Source of the DNA: Brevundimonas goettingensis
GTDB lineage: Bacteria > Pseudomonadota > Alphaproteobacteria > Caulobacterales > Caulobacteraceae
Assembly: GCF_017487405.1 (NCBI RefSeq)
Contig: NZ_CP062222.1
Span: forward strand, 3,271,001 to 3,335,000
DNA: 64,000 nucleotides
Direction: 5' to 3'
The position numbers and the translations under genes were made by a program. How positions within the stretch are numbered: the first letter of the stretch is position 1; each line of letters starts with the position of its first letter. The notes under the pieces are model-generated. The model was not told the origin of the DNA. It searched no databases and was given only the letters and a program-made list of their open reading frames with translations. This document shows, piece after piece, positions 19,867-27,098 of this stretch.

Positions 19867-19867
19867 C

Positions 19868-20611
19868 CTAGCGACCCACGGCGTGCAGGGCCTGTCCGTT
19901 GGCCTTCAGCCAGGCGCGGAACGGGCGATGATCCCCAACCAGCCCATGCACCACCGACCAATAGGCCGGCGAATGGTCGGCATGGACCAGATGAGCCACC
20001 TCGTGCGCCGCCAGATAGTCGAGCACCGCGGGCGGGGCCATAACCATGCGCCAGGAATAGCGGATAGAGCGGTTGTGCGGGCTGCAGGAGCCCCAGCGCG
20101 AGCGGGTGTCGACGACCGACACCTTGACCGGCCTCTGGCCCAGCGCCTTCAGATGGACCTCGGTGCGGGCCACCAGTTGGGTCCGCGCCTCGCGCTTGAG
20201 CAGGTTCTCGACCCGGCGCGCGAAGGCCTCGCCCTCGCCGCCCGAGCGGATCACCGGCCCGACGCCGTCGGCCGTCAGCCGCGCCGCCCCATTGGTCCCG
20301 GTCGCTTCCAGCCGGGTCTCGAGCCCATGCAGCAGGATGATCTGGCCGGGCTCCAGCGGCTGGCCCTCGACCCGCGCCTCCAGCCGTTCGGCGATCCAGC
20401 CGGCCTTGGACCGGGCGAAGGCCACGGCCTCGGACAGGCGGCGTTCACTGGGCGCGATGGCCACCGCCTCGCCCGCCCGCGCGTCGATACGGATCGAGAT
20501 CCGCCGCGCCCTCGGGTTCACCGACAGGCGCAGCTGGATCGTTTCACCGGCCCCATTGGGGGCCTCAAGCGGCAGTCGCTGACCGGTCCGGTACGGCGCA
20601 GAGCTTTTCAT
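19868..20611 (-). CDS. YgjP/SprT-like M48-type metallopeptidase
   Basis: 247 residues from ATG 20611; longer in-frame starts to 20731 run into the PHA depolymerase coding region and were rejected. The zinc motif HEVAHLVHADHSPAYW (HExxH plus a downstream His) and the preceding RSRWGSCS...RYSWRMVMAP are the signature of the YgjP family of soluble HExxH proteins. The physiological substrate is unclear. It overlaps the upstream phaZ gene by 47 nt, so the two are probably co-transcribed. Confidence 0.88.
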   Translation of the reverse strand: MKSSAPYRTGQRLPLEAPNGAGETIQLRLSVNPRARRISIRIDARAGEAVAIAPSERRLSEAVAFARSKAGWIAERLEARVEGQPLEPGQIILLHGLETRLEATGTNGAARLTADGVGPVIRSGGEGEAFARRVENLLKREARTQLVARTEVHLKALGQRPVKVSVVDTRSRWGSCSPHNRSIRYSWRMVMAPPAVLDYLAAHEVAHLVHADHSPAYWSVVHGLVGDHRPFRAWLKANGQALHAVGR

Positions 20612-21845
20612 TGGTCGCGATGAAGTCCCGGGTGCGCGGATAGATTTCCTCGCGGAACCGCCGGCCGTTGAAGACGCCGTAGTGGCCCACATCCGGCTGG
20701 ACATAGAGCACCCGGCGCTCGACGGGAACATTGGGGCACAGAATATGGGCGGCCTGGGTCTGGCCGACGCCGGAAATGTCGTCGTTCTCGCCCTCGACCG
20801 TCATCAGGCCGATGTCCATGATCTTCGACAGATCCACTGGACGGCCGTCGTGAACCAGCTCGCCCTTGGCCAGGGTGTAGTCCTGGAAGACGATGTCGAT
20901 GGTCTGGAGATAGAACTCCTCCGACAGGTCCAGCACCGACAGATACTCGTCGTAGAACTGTTCGTGCTTCTCGACCCCGTCGCCGTCGCCCTTCACCAGA
21001 TCCTTGAAATAGGTCCAGTGGGCGTCGGTGTGGCGCTCCTCGTTCATCGACATGAAGCTATAGAGCTGGACGAAGCCCGGATAGACCCGCCGGCCAAACC
21101 CCGGATAGGGCCAGGGCACGGTGTGGATCATGTTCGACTGGAACCAGGTGAACGGCTTTTCTTCCGCCAGCACATTGGTCACCGTCGGCGACAGGCGGGC
21201 GTCGATGGGCGAGCCCATGAAGGTCATGGAGGCCGGCCGGTTGGGATCGTTCTCCTCGGCCATCACCGCGGCCATGGCCAGGACCGGCGGTCCGGGCTGG
21301 CAGACGGCGACGACGTGGGCGCGCGGGCCGATCTGGGCCAGCATCGACCGGACGTGGTCCATATAGTCGTGGAAGTCGAACCGGCCCTCCAGCATCGGCA
21401 CCTGCCGCGCATTGGTCCAGTCCGAGACATAGACGTCGTGGTCCTGCAGGAAGGTCTCGACCGTGCCGCGCAACAGGGTCGCATAGTGGCCCGACAAGGG
21501 GGCGACGATCAGGACGCTGGGCGCCGCCACGGGCTTCTTGGCGCGCTTCAGGTCGCCGACGTTGCGGGCGAACCGCACCATCTTCACCCAGGGGCTTTCC
21601 CAGACCACCTGTTCGACAGTGCGCACCGGCTTGCCGTCGATGGTGACGACCTCAAGCCCCCAGTCGGGCTTGCCGTAGCGGCGGGTGACGCTCTCGAACA
21701 GCTCGGCCGAGGCATAGGCGGTGCGGCCGATGGCCGTGTCCGACGCCGGATTGAAGGGCGAGGTCCAGAATTTCCGGGCGAACTGCGCCCCGAAACGGAA
21801 AGGCTGCGCCGACTGATACGCCAGTTCGTGAAGTGCGTAGAGCAT
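20565..21845 (-). CDS. phaZ: Intracellular polyhydroxyalkanoate depolymerase
   Basis: 426 residues from ATG 21845, beginning MLYALHELAYQSAQPFR, which is characteristic of intracellular PhaZ. The nucleophile motif is VAVCQPGPPVLA, with Cys in place of Ser, as in the PhaZ1/a1-type depolymerases. The downstream MTVEGENDDISG and PDVGHYGVFNGRRF carry the Asp and His of the triad. It mobilises stored PHB granules into hydroxybutyrate units. A candidate PhaR-type operator lies about 50 nt upstream (21897-21909). No phasin or synthase gene is in the window. Confidence 0.93.
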   Translation of the reverse strand: MLYALHELAYQSAQPFRFGAQFARKFWTSPFNPASDTAIGRTAYASAELFESVTRRYGKPDWGLEVVTIDGKPVRTVEQVVWESPWVKMVRFARNVGDLKRAKKPVAAPSVLIVAPLSGHYATLLRGTVETFLQDHDVYVSDWTNARQVPMLEGRFDFHDYMDHVRSMLAQIGPRAHVVAVCQPGPPVLAMAAVMAEENDPNRPASMTFMGSPIDARLSPTVTNVLAEEKPFTWFQSNMIHTVPWPYPGFGRRVYPGFVQLYSFMSMNEERHTDAHWTYFKDLVKGDGDGVEKHEQFYDEYLSVLDLSEEFYLQTIDIVFQDYTLAKGELVHDGRPVDLSKIMDIGLMTVEGENDDISGVGQTQAAHILCPNVPVERRVLYVQPDVGHYGVFNGRRFREEIYPRTRDFIATNEKLCAVPDRSATAA

Positions 21846-21896
21846 GAGACTCCAATACCGGCCCCCGCCGACTGCGGCGCAAGGCACCATAAATCA

Positions 21897-21909
21897 TTGT
21901 GCACTGCAA
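21897..21909 (-). promoter_or_regulatory. Candidate PhaR-type operator upstream of phaZ
   Basis: TTGTGCACTGCAA is a near-palindrome of the TGC-N-GCA type reported in front of PHA granule genes in alphaproteobacteria. It sits 52 nt before the phaZ start on the transcribed side. The match is by eye and no PhaR gene is present in the window. Confidence 0.3.
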
Positions 21910-21946
21910 AAGGATTATCACTTTTGGCGAGCCGGCGCCCCTCGGA

Positions 21947-22567
21947 TCAGCCCCGCGCCATCACCCGCTCGATCAGCTGGGCCGACTTCTGCGGCCCAAG
22001 GTCATAGGCCAGGGGCGCGCGGAACTTGCCGTCGGGTCCCATCAGATAGACGGTCAGGGTGTGGTTCATCGTATAGGTCTCGCCCTCGCCGACCTTTTGA
22101 TAATAGGCGCGGTAGGCCTTGGCGACGGCCGCGATCTGCTCCGGCGAGCCGGTCAGGCCGACGACGCCCTCGGGGAAGCCGTCGGATTCCAGATAGTCCT
22201 TGAGGGCTTTCGGCGTGTCGCGCGCGGGATCGACGCTGACGAAGGCGATCTGCAGGTCCTTCGCCTTGTCGCCCATCTGCTTCTTGGTCGCCGCCAGCCC
22301 GGTCAGGGTCGTGGGGCAATAGTCGGGGCAGTAGGTGAAGCCGAAGAAGACCAGGGTCCATTTGCCGTTCAGCATCGTCTGGTCGACCGTCTGGCCGTCC
22401 TGATTGACCAGCTGGAACGGCCCGCCGACGGTCGGCTGGCCGGTCGCACTGGAGGCCTCGGTGACCCCGTGCTCGCGTCCGGTGACCACCACCACGGTGA
22501 CGATGGCCAGGGAGGCGGCGATGATGAAACAGGCGGCCGCGAACAGCAGGATGGAACGGCGTGGCAT
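21947..22567 (-). CDS. SCO1/SenC copper chaperone for cytochrome oxidase
   Basis: 206 residues. One N-terminal membrane anchor (residues 5-28) is followed by a periplasmic thioredoxin fold with the copper motif FTYCPDYCP (CxxxC) and the distal His in MNHTLTVYLMG. The protein delivers Cu to the CuA site of cytochrome c oxidase or acts as a thiol reductase for it. It is divergent from the RegB gene, 87 nt apart. That agrees with RegB, which senses respiratory redox state, being linked to terminal oxidase assembly. Confidence 0.93.
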   Translation of the reverse strand: MPRRSILLFAAACFIIAASLAIVTVVVVTGREHGVTEASSATGQPTVGGPFQLVNQDGQTVDQTMLNGKWTLVFFGFTYCPDYCPTTLTGLAATKKQMGDKAKDLQIAFVSVDPARDTPKALKDYLESDGFPEGVVGLTGSPEQIAAVAKAYRAYYQKVGEGETYTMNHTLTVYLMGPDGKFRAPLAYDLGPQKSAQLIERVMARG

Positions 22568-22654
22568 TTGGTCTTTCCCGGCGCTGCCGACAGACGGCGG
22601 CGACCGGTCTATAGAACGGTCGTGGACATCCGTGAAACCGCCTCTTCCTCCGTT

Positions 22655-24172
22655 ATGACGTCGCAGTCACCCGGGCAGCCGCCTTTCATCGGCGGCGAGG
22701 GCCCCGCCGACCACTGGCGCGACCTGCCCCGGCGCGGGCGCGGCCTGACCCTGCGCACCCTGATCATCCTGCGCTGGCTGGCCCTGATGGGTCAGGCGGC
22801 GACCATCTGGGTGGCGCATGAGTTGCTGCATTTCCCCTTGGCGGTCTGGCCCTGCGTGGCGACCATCGCGGCGGGGGCGGCGGTCAATCTCGCGGCCCTG
22901 CTGCATCTGCGGCGCACCGACAACCGCCTGCCCGACGGCCGCCAGACGGCCCTGCACCTCGGCTTTGACATCCTCCAGCTCTCGACCCTTCTGGGCCTGA
23001 CCGGCGGGCTGGAGAACCCCTTCTGCCTGCTGCTGGTCGCCCCGGTGACGGTGGCGGCGGCGTCCCTGCCGGGGCGTCAGGCCATCGGCCTCGGCTTCCT
23101 CGTCCTCATCGCGACGGGGGTCCTGTTCAAATGGTCCCTGCCCCTGCCCTGGCAGTCGGGGACCGAGCTGATCCTGCCGCTGCTCTACCGGATCGGTCTG
23201 GCCATGGCCCTGACCACCGGGGTGGTCTTCACCTCCGCCTACGCCTGGCGGGTCGCCGCCGATGCGGAGAAGCTGGAGCTGGCGCTGGCCACCACCCAGG
23301 ACGTGCTGCAGAGGGAGCAGCGGCTGGCCGCGCTCGGCGGTCTGGCCGCCGCCGCCGCGCACGAGCTGGGCACGCCGCTCGCCACCATCCAGGTTGTGGC
23401 CAAGGAGATGCTGCGCGGCGCTCCCGCCGACAGCCCCGAGGCCGAGGACGCGGCCCTGCTGCTGCAACAGGCCGATCGCTGCCGCGAGATTCTGACCCGG
23501 CTGTCGCAACGCCCCGAGGACGGCGACGCCCTCTATGCCGAGGTCGGCCTGAAAGCCCTTCTGGCCGAGGTCGTCGATCCCCATCTGGGCTTCGACCTCG
23601 ACATCGCCGTCGAGACCACCACCGCCGACGGCCGGCCGGTCCCGCAGGTGAAACGCCTGCCCGAGGTAGTCCACGGCCTGTCCGCCCTCGTCGAGAACGC
23701 CGCCGATTTCGCCGCCTCTTCAGTGCGGGTCGGAGCCACCGTCGATGAGGACTGGATCGTCGTCGAGGTGCTGGACGACGGCCCCGGCTTCGCCCCGGAC
23801 ATCCTGCCGCGCCTGGGCGAGCCCTATGTGACCAGCCGCCCCCACGGCAAGGCGCGCCGGGCCCTGGCCGCCCAGCTCCGCGCCGCCGCCCGGCCCGCTC
23901 GCGTGGGTCTCGGAGCCGCGCCCTTTGCCTTGGGAAGGGGCCGCCGCAAGGACACGGCCCCGTCGCCTCCGCCCTTCCCGCCCCTGCCCTCGACCGAGGC
24001 GGTGATCCCCAGCCAGGGCGGTATGGGTCTGGGCTTCTTCATCGCCCGCACCCTGCTGGAGCGCACCGGCGGCCGGGTCTCGGTCGGGGCCGGCGACGGC
24101 CCGATCGGCCATCGCGGCGCCCGGGTGACCGTGCGCTGGCCCCGCGCCTCACTCGAGACAGCCGCCGCTTGA
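22655..24172 (+). CDS. regB: RegB/ActS/PrrB redox sensor histidine kinase with an insertion in the ATP domain
   Basis: 505 residues from ATG 22655 (a GTG at 22622 is possible). Six hydrophobic segments contain the RegB quinone-site motif GGLENPF (117-123). The H-box AAAHELGTPLAT carries the phospho-acceptor H236, and the dimerisation helix has the conserved redox cysteine in QADRCREIL (about C276). The ATP-binding domain shows the N-box VENAADFAA and DDGPGF, then EPYVTSR, an unusual stretch of about 59 Ala/Arg/Pro-rich residues, and finally GGMGLGFFIARTLLE. Family members normally have only a few residues there. The kinase should sense quinone redox state and phosphorylate RegA encoded downstream. 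Confidence 0.93.
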   Translation: MTSQSPGQPPFIGGEGPADHWRDLPRRGRGLTLRTLIILRWLALMGQAATIWVAHELLHFPLAVWPCVATIAAGAAVNLAALLHLRRTDNRLPDGRQTALHLGFDILQLSTLLGLTGGLENPFCLLLVAPVTVAAASLPGRQAIGLGFLVLIATGVLFKWSLPLPWQSGTELILPLLYRIGLAMALTTGVVFTSAYAWRVAADAEKLELALATTQDVLQREQRLAALGGLAAAAAHELGTPLATIQVVAKEMLRGAPADSPEAEDAALLLQQADRCREILTRLSQRPEDGDALYAEVGLKALLAEVVDPHLGFDLDIAVETTTADGRPVPQVKRLPEVVHGLSALVENAADFAASSVRVGATVDEDWIVVEVLDDGPGFAPDILPRLGEPYVTSRPHGKARRALAAQLRAAARPARVGLGAAPFALGRGRRKDTAPSPPPFPPLPSTEAVIPSQGGMGLGFFIARTLLERTGGRVSVGAGDGPIGHRGARVTVRWPRASLETAAA

Positions 24173-24187
24173 AATCACCTGATTTCA
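24170..24187. promoter_or_regulatory. Perfect palindrome between regB and regA (candidate operator)
   Basis: TGAAATCA-CC-TGATTTCA is an 8+8 bp inverted repeat overlapping the regB stop codon. A second, fully palindromic 14-mer, GCGGTCCGGACCGC, lies at 24234-24247, 27 nt before the regA start. Two dyads in a 102-bp gap suggest protein binding, possibly autoregulation of regA, but no known consensus is matched. Confidence 0.4.
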
Positions 24188-24274
24188 GGCGCTTCCTGAC
24201 CAGCGACCAAACGCCGCGCATGTCTTGACCCCGGCGGTCCGGACCGCGACTTGAGGCCCATGGAGACTCTAGAA

Positions 24275-24832
24275 ATGTCAGTCATCGAGGACCGCGTCGC
24301 CGCGCTTCACGATAAAACCCTGCTTCTGCTCGACGACGATCAGGCCCTGCGCACCCGGATGGGACGCGCCCTGGAATCGCGCGGCTTCGAAGTGACCACC
24401 GCCGGATCCCTCGCCGAGGCGACCGACGCCCTGAAGACGGCCCTGCCCGCCTATGCCGTGCTCGACATGCGGCTGGAGGACGGCAACGGCCTGAAGATCG
24501 TCGAGGCGATCCGCGAGCGCCGCGAGGACGCCCGCATCGTCATGCTGACCGGCTACGGCGCCATCGCCACGGCGGTCGCGGCGGTCAAGGCCGGGGCGGT
24601 CGACTATCTGTCCAAGCCCGCCGACGCCGATGACGTGGTCAAGGCTCTGCTCGCCATCGGCGACGCCTCGCCCGAACCGCCCGAAAACCCGATGAGCGCC
24701 GACCGGGTGCGCTGGGAGCACATCCAGCGCGTCTATGAGCTCTGCGATCACAATGTCTCGGAGACCGCGCGCCGTCTCGGCATGCACCGCCGCACCCTGC
24801 AGCGCATCCTGGCGAAGCGCGCGCCGCGCTGA
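24275..24832 (+). CDS. regA: RegA/ActR/PrrA response regulator
   Basis: 185 residues from ATG 24275, with GGAG nine bases upstream; upstream in-frame ATG/TTG codons lack such a site. The receiver domain has the acidic pair DDD, the phospho-acceptor in YAVLDMRLEDG and the K of YLSKPA. A short linker leads to the Fis-type helix-turn-helix (HNVSETARRLGMHRRTLQRIL), which is nearly invariant in the RegA family. It is the output of the RegB kinase just upstream and typically controls respiration, CO2/N2 fixation or energy genes. The gap to regB carries two palindromes. Confidence 0.95.
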   Translation: MSVIEDRVAALHDKTLLLLDDDQALRTRMGRALESRGFEVTTAGSLAEATDALKTALPAYAVLDMRLEDGNGLKIVEAIRERREDARIVMLTGYGAIATAVAAVKAGAVDYLSKPADADDVVKALLAIGDASPEPPENPMSADRVRWEHIQRVYELCDHNVSETARRLGMHRRTLQRILAKRAPR

Positions 24833-24833
24833 T

Positions 24834-24897
24834 GGGGTGTGGGGGATTGGGGGGTAGGGCGTAAGAGGTCGCACCCCACACCCCACACCCCACGCCC
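24834..24897. repeat. Inverted G-rich/C-rich pair with G-quadruplex potential on both strands
   Basis: Between the convergent regA and mmcB genes, the + strand has four G-runs (24834-24859: G4, G5, G6, G3 with 2-3 nt loops). The - strand has four more in 24874-24897 (C4, C4, C4, C3 read on +). TAGGGCGT near 24856 faces ACGCCCTA at 24892-24899. The block may fold as a hairpin or as a quadruplex on either strand and could act as a bidirectional transcription barrier. Confidence 0.6.
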
Positions 24898-25340
24898 TAA
24901 TCCCTCAAAGTCCGCATCGCCCCCAACCGCGCGAACGCGAGGGTAAGCGCCTTCCTGCGCGCGGGGGCGAGCGCCAGCACCGGCGCGTCCCGAACCACCG
25001 CCCCTCCGAAGGCGTCGGCGACGATCAGGCCGGGCTCCTCCGGCAGGACGCCCTCCGGAAACTCCGGCGCCACGGCGAAGAAGAAGGCGTCGCAGAAGGG
25101 GGCGTATTCCGGCCATTTGCGGTCGACGCGATAGTCCTCGATGCCGGACTTCACCTCGCAGATGACGATGTCGCCCTTTCGGCCGATGGCCATGACGTCG
25201 GCGCGCCGCCCGTTCGGCAGACAGACCTCCAGCAGCGGCGCATAGCCCATGTCGATCAGCAGCCTTGCGGCTCCGCGCGTCACCGAAAGCGTGGTTTCGG
25301 GACGGCTGAAGACGAGTTCGAGATCGAAGGCGGCGGACAT
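24897..25340 (-). CDS. mmcB: MmcB-family DNA repair protein
   Basis: 147 residues, a single compact domain. The pattern GRRADVMAIGRKGDIVICEVKSG resembles a PD-(D/E)xK nuclease core (D...E-x-K), as expected for the MmcB family, whose Caulobacter member is an SOS gene needed for mitomycin C resistance. A perfect GTTC-N7-GTTC LexA-type box lies 11 nt upstream of the start codon (25352-25366), strongly supporting SOS control. The gene is monocistronic and convergent to regA. Confidence 0.9.
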   Translation of the reverse strand: MSAAFDLELVFSRPETTLSVTRGAARLLIDMGYAPLLEVCLPNGRRADVMAIGRKGDIVICEVKSGIEDYRVDRKWPEYAPFCDAFFFAVAPEFPEGVLPEEPGLIVADAFGGAVVRDAPVLALAPARRKALTLAFARLGAMRTLRD

Positions 25341-25351
25341 TCCGCCATTAT

Positions 25352-25366
25352 GTTCCGGCTCCGTTC
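25352..25366. promoter_or_regulatory. LexA (SOS) box of mmcB
   Basis: GTTCCGGCTCCGTTC is an exact match to the alphaproteobacterial LexA operator GTTC-N7-GTTC. It lies 12-26 nt before the mmcB start codon, where bound LexA would block initiation. Confidence 0.8.
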
Positions 25367-25385
25367 CGGTTTCAACCGGCGGGCT

Positions 25386-25940
25386 TCAGACGAACCGCTT
25401 GCGGTTCTCGCGCCACGCCGCCGCCGTCTGGCCCCAGATATCGACCCGCGCCGCCTCGAACGGCGACGGCAGCCGCCCCGGTCCCCGGTTCACCGACCCC
25501 AGCCGCTCCGCCAGCTTCGCCGACGCTGCGTTCGCCGGATCAATCGTATGGACGATGTCGTCCCAACCCAGCACATCGACGGCGTAGTCCATCGAGGCAA
25601 CCGAGGCCTCCAGCGCATAACCCTTGCCCATGGCGTCGCGGTGCAGGCTCCAGCCCACCTCCTTGCCCGGCCACTGATGCGGAAACCACGGCCCGATCCG
25701 GCCGATCCACTGACCCGTCTCCTTCTCGATGATCGAGAAGAAGCAGACCCCGGTCAGGCTCCAGGCCCCGGCGCAGGTCATCAGGATGCGCCAGACCTCA
25801 GCCGGCGTCTTCGGCCCGCCGATGAACCGCGTCGTCTCCGGATCGGACTGGAAGTCGCACCAGCGCTCGAAATCGCTCATCGCCGTCGGGCGCAGGATCA
25901 GCCGTGCGGTTTCGATCACCGGATCGGTCACGGCGGTCAT
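25386..25940 (-). CDS. GNAT-family N-acetyltransferase (RimJ/RimL type)
   Basis: 184 residues from ATG 25940. The start IETARLILRPTAMSDFERW and the acetyl-CoA loop region AMGKGYALEASVA are typical of the RimJ/RimL-like GNAT group that acetylates amines of proteins or small molecules. The start codon overlaps the stop of the upstream universal stress gene (ATGA), so the two are translationally coupled. The substrate is not deducible. Confidence 0.9.
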   Translation of the reverse strand: MTAVTDPVIETARLILRPTAMSDFERWCDFQSDPETTRFIGGPKTPAEVWRILMTCAGAWSLTGVCFFSIIEKETGQWIGRIGPWFPHQWPGKEVGWSLHRDAMGKGYALEASVASMDYAVDVLGWDDIVHTIDPANAASAKLAERLGSVNRGPGRLPSPFEAARVDIWGQTAAAWRENRKRFV

Positions 25941-26404
25941 GCCAGATCCTCGATTTCGGCGTCGGTCAGTTCGCCCGGCACGATGGTCACGGGCAGTTTG
26001 CGCCCCGTGAAGGCCGCGCCGTGTTTGAGCACCGCCGAGACCAGAGGCCCCGCCGACTTGCCGCCGCCGGCCGAGGCCAGGACCAGGATCTTGATCTCGG
26101 GGTCGTCGCCGACCGTCTTGCGGATCGCCGCCTGGGCGTCGCCGGCCTCGATGATGAAGATGGGCTGGGCGCCCGAGCGTTCGGCGGCCTCGGCGCCCAG
26201 ACGGGTCAGCAGGGCCTCGGCCTCGGCCCTCTGCTGGCGTTGTATCTCCTCGCGCACCCCGGCCCAGTGCTCGTCCGAACTGTCGGGGATGACGGCCAGA
26301 AGCGCGACCCGGCCGCCGGTCGAGCGGGCCCGGCGCGAGGCGTAGCGCAGGGCGGCGTCGAACTCGGGACTGTCGTCGACGACGACCAGAAACTTCCTGG
26401 GCAT
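25937..26404 (-). CDS. Universal stress protein (UspA family)
   Basis: 155 residues with one Usp domain. It starts RKFLVVVDDSPEFDAALRYA, where the DDS strand binds nucleotide. The C-terminal ATP-loop region LVLASAGGGKSAGPLVS is a variant of the usual G-x2-G-x9-G-S/T. It lies upstream of and overlaps the acetyltransferase gene by 4 nt. It is probably a cytoplasmic stress-responsive protein; the ligand is unknown. Confidence 0.85.
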   Translation of the reverse strand: MPRKFLVVVDDSPEFDAALRYASRRARSTGGRVALLAVIPDSSDEHWAGVREEIQRQQRAEAEALLTRLGAEAAERSGAQPIFIIEAGDAQAAIRKTVGDDPEIKILVLASAGGGKSAGPLVSAVLKHGAAFTGRKLPVTIVPGELTDAEIEDLA

Positions 26405-26513
26405 GGGGGCTCGCTTCGGCCGCGACCGCTCTCGACGCGGCCTGCTCCACTCAAGCGCGTTTTGCCTTCCGCGCCAATCGGGTCGTTTGACCGGGTGGTT
26501 TAGACTTCAGCCA

Positions 26514-26990
26514 TCACACTTCAGGTTGGGGCGGCGAGGTGATCACCTCGACATTGTCGTTGAGCAGATAGGACAGCTCCGACAGGGCCACGGCCCGGGC
26601 CTCCGGCGTGGTCGCGGCCTCGACGGCGGCGATCTTCTTGGGAATGTCTTCCGAGATGCCGCGCAGGATGCATTTCAGATCGCCGTCCGTGCCCCGCTCC
26701 TTGAGGATCAGATGGCCCTGCATGTCGGTCTGCGACAGGTGTTCGGCGCGGGTCTTGAAGCCGGTGAAGTCGGCGCCGGTCAGGAAGCCCGCGGCGTCGG
26801 CGGCCTTGTCGGCGGCCCAGGCGTCCACCACGGCCTTCAGCGAGGTCGACTGGCTGACAATGTCGAGAAACAGGGGCTCGCCGGCGACCGACACTGGCGC
26901 TCCGGCCACCGCATGCGGCTGGGCCGCGGCGACCGCGACATTGGGGTCGCTCATCATCAGGGCGAGGCTCAGGGCAAGACCGCAGGACAT
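26514..26990 (-). CDS. Hypothetical protein, possibly exported
   Basis: 158 residues. The first 24 residues are hydrophobic and Ala-rich (MSCGLALSLALMMSDPNVAVAAA) but lack positive charge, so export is uncertain. The rest is helical and charged, with one cysteine in DLKCILRGISEDIPKKI. No family was recognised. Codon bias fits the host. It is divergent from pgi, 108 nt apart. An overlapping longer frame is arginine-rich and considered a shadow. Confidence 0.65.
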   Translation of the reverse strand: MSCGLALSLALMMSDPNVAVAAAQPHAVAGAPVSVAGEPLFLDIVSQSTSLKAVVDAWAADKAADAAGFLTGADFTGFKTRAEHLSQTDMQGHLILKERGTDGDLKCILRGISEDIPKKIAAVEAATTPEARAVALSELSYLLNDNVEVITSPPQPEV

Positions 26991-27098
26991 CGAAACTTCT
27001 CCGCCGGATCAATTCAGGAATCAGGGCCGGAATAACCGTTGAACCGGCATACGCCCCACCCGTAAACGACACCTTGAGATCGACAGGAAACGTTTACC

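Noticed and set aside
24834..24897. CRISPR-like or tandem repeat array (CCCCACA units)
   Set aside because: There are only three short units without spacers; better described as an inverted G-rich/C-rich pair.
26521..27072. 183-codon overlapping frame at the hypothetical exported protein
   Set aside because: The product is Arg-rich without structure; the 158-residue frame has host-like codon bias and a hydrophobic start.
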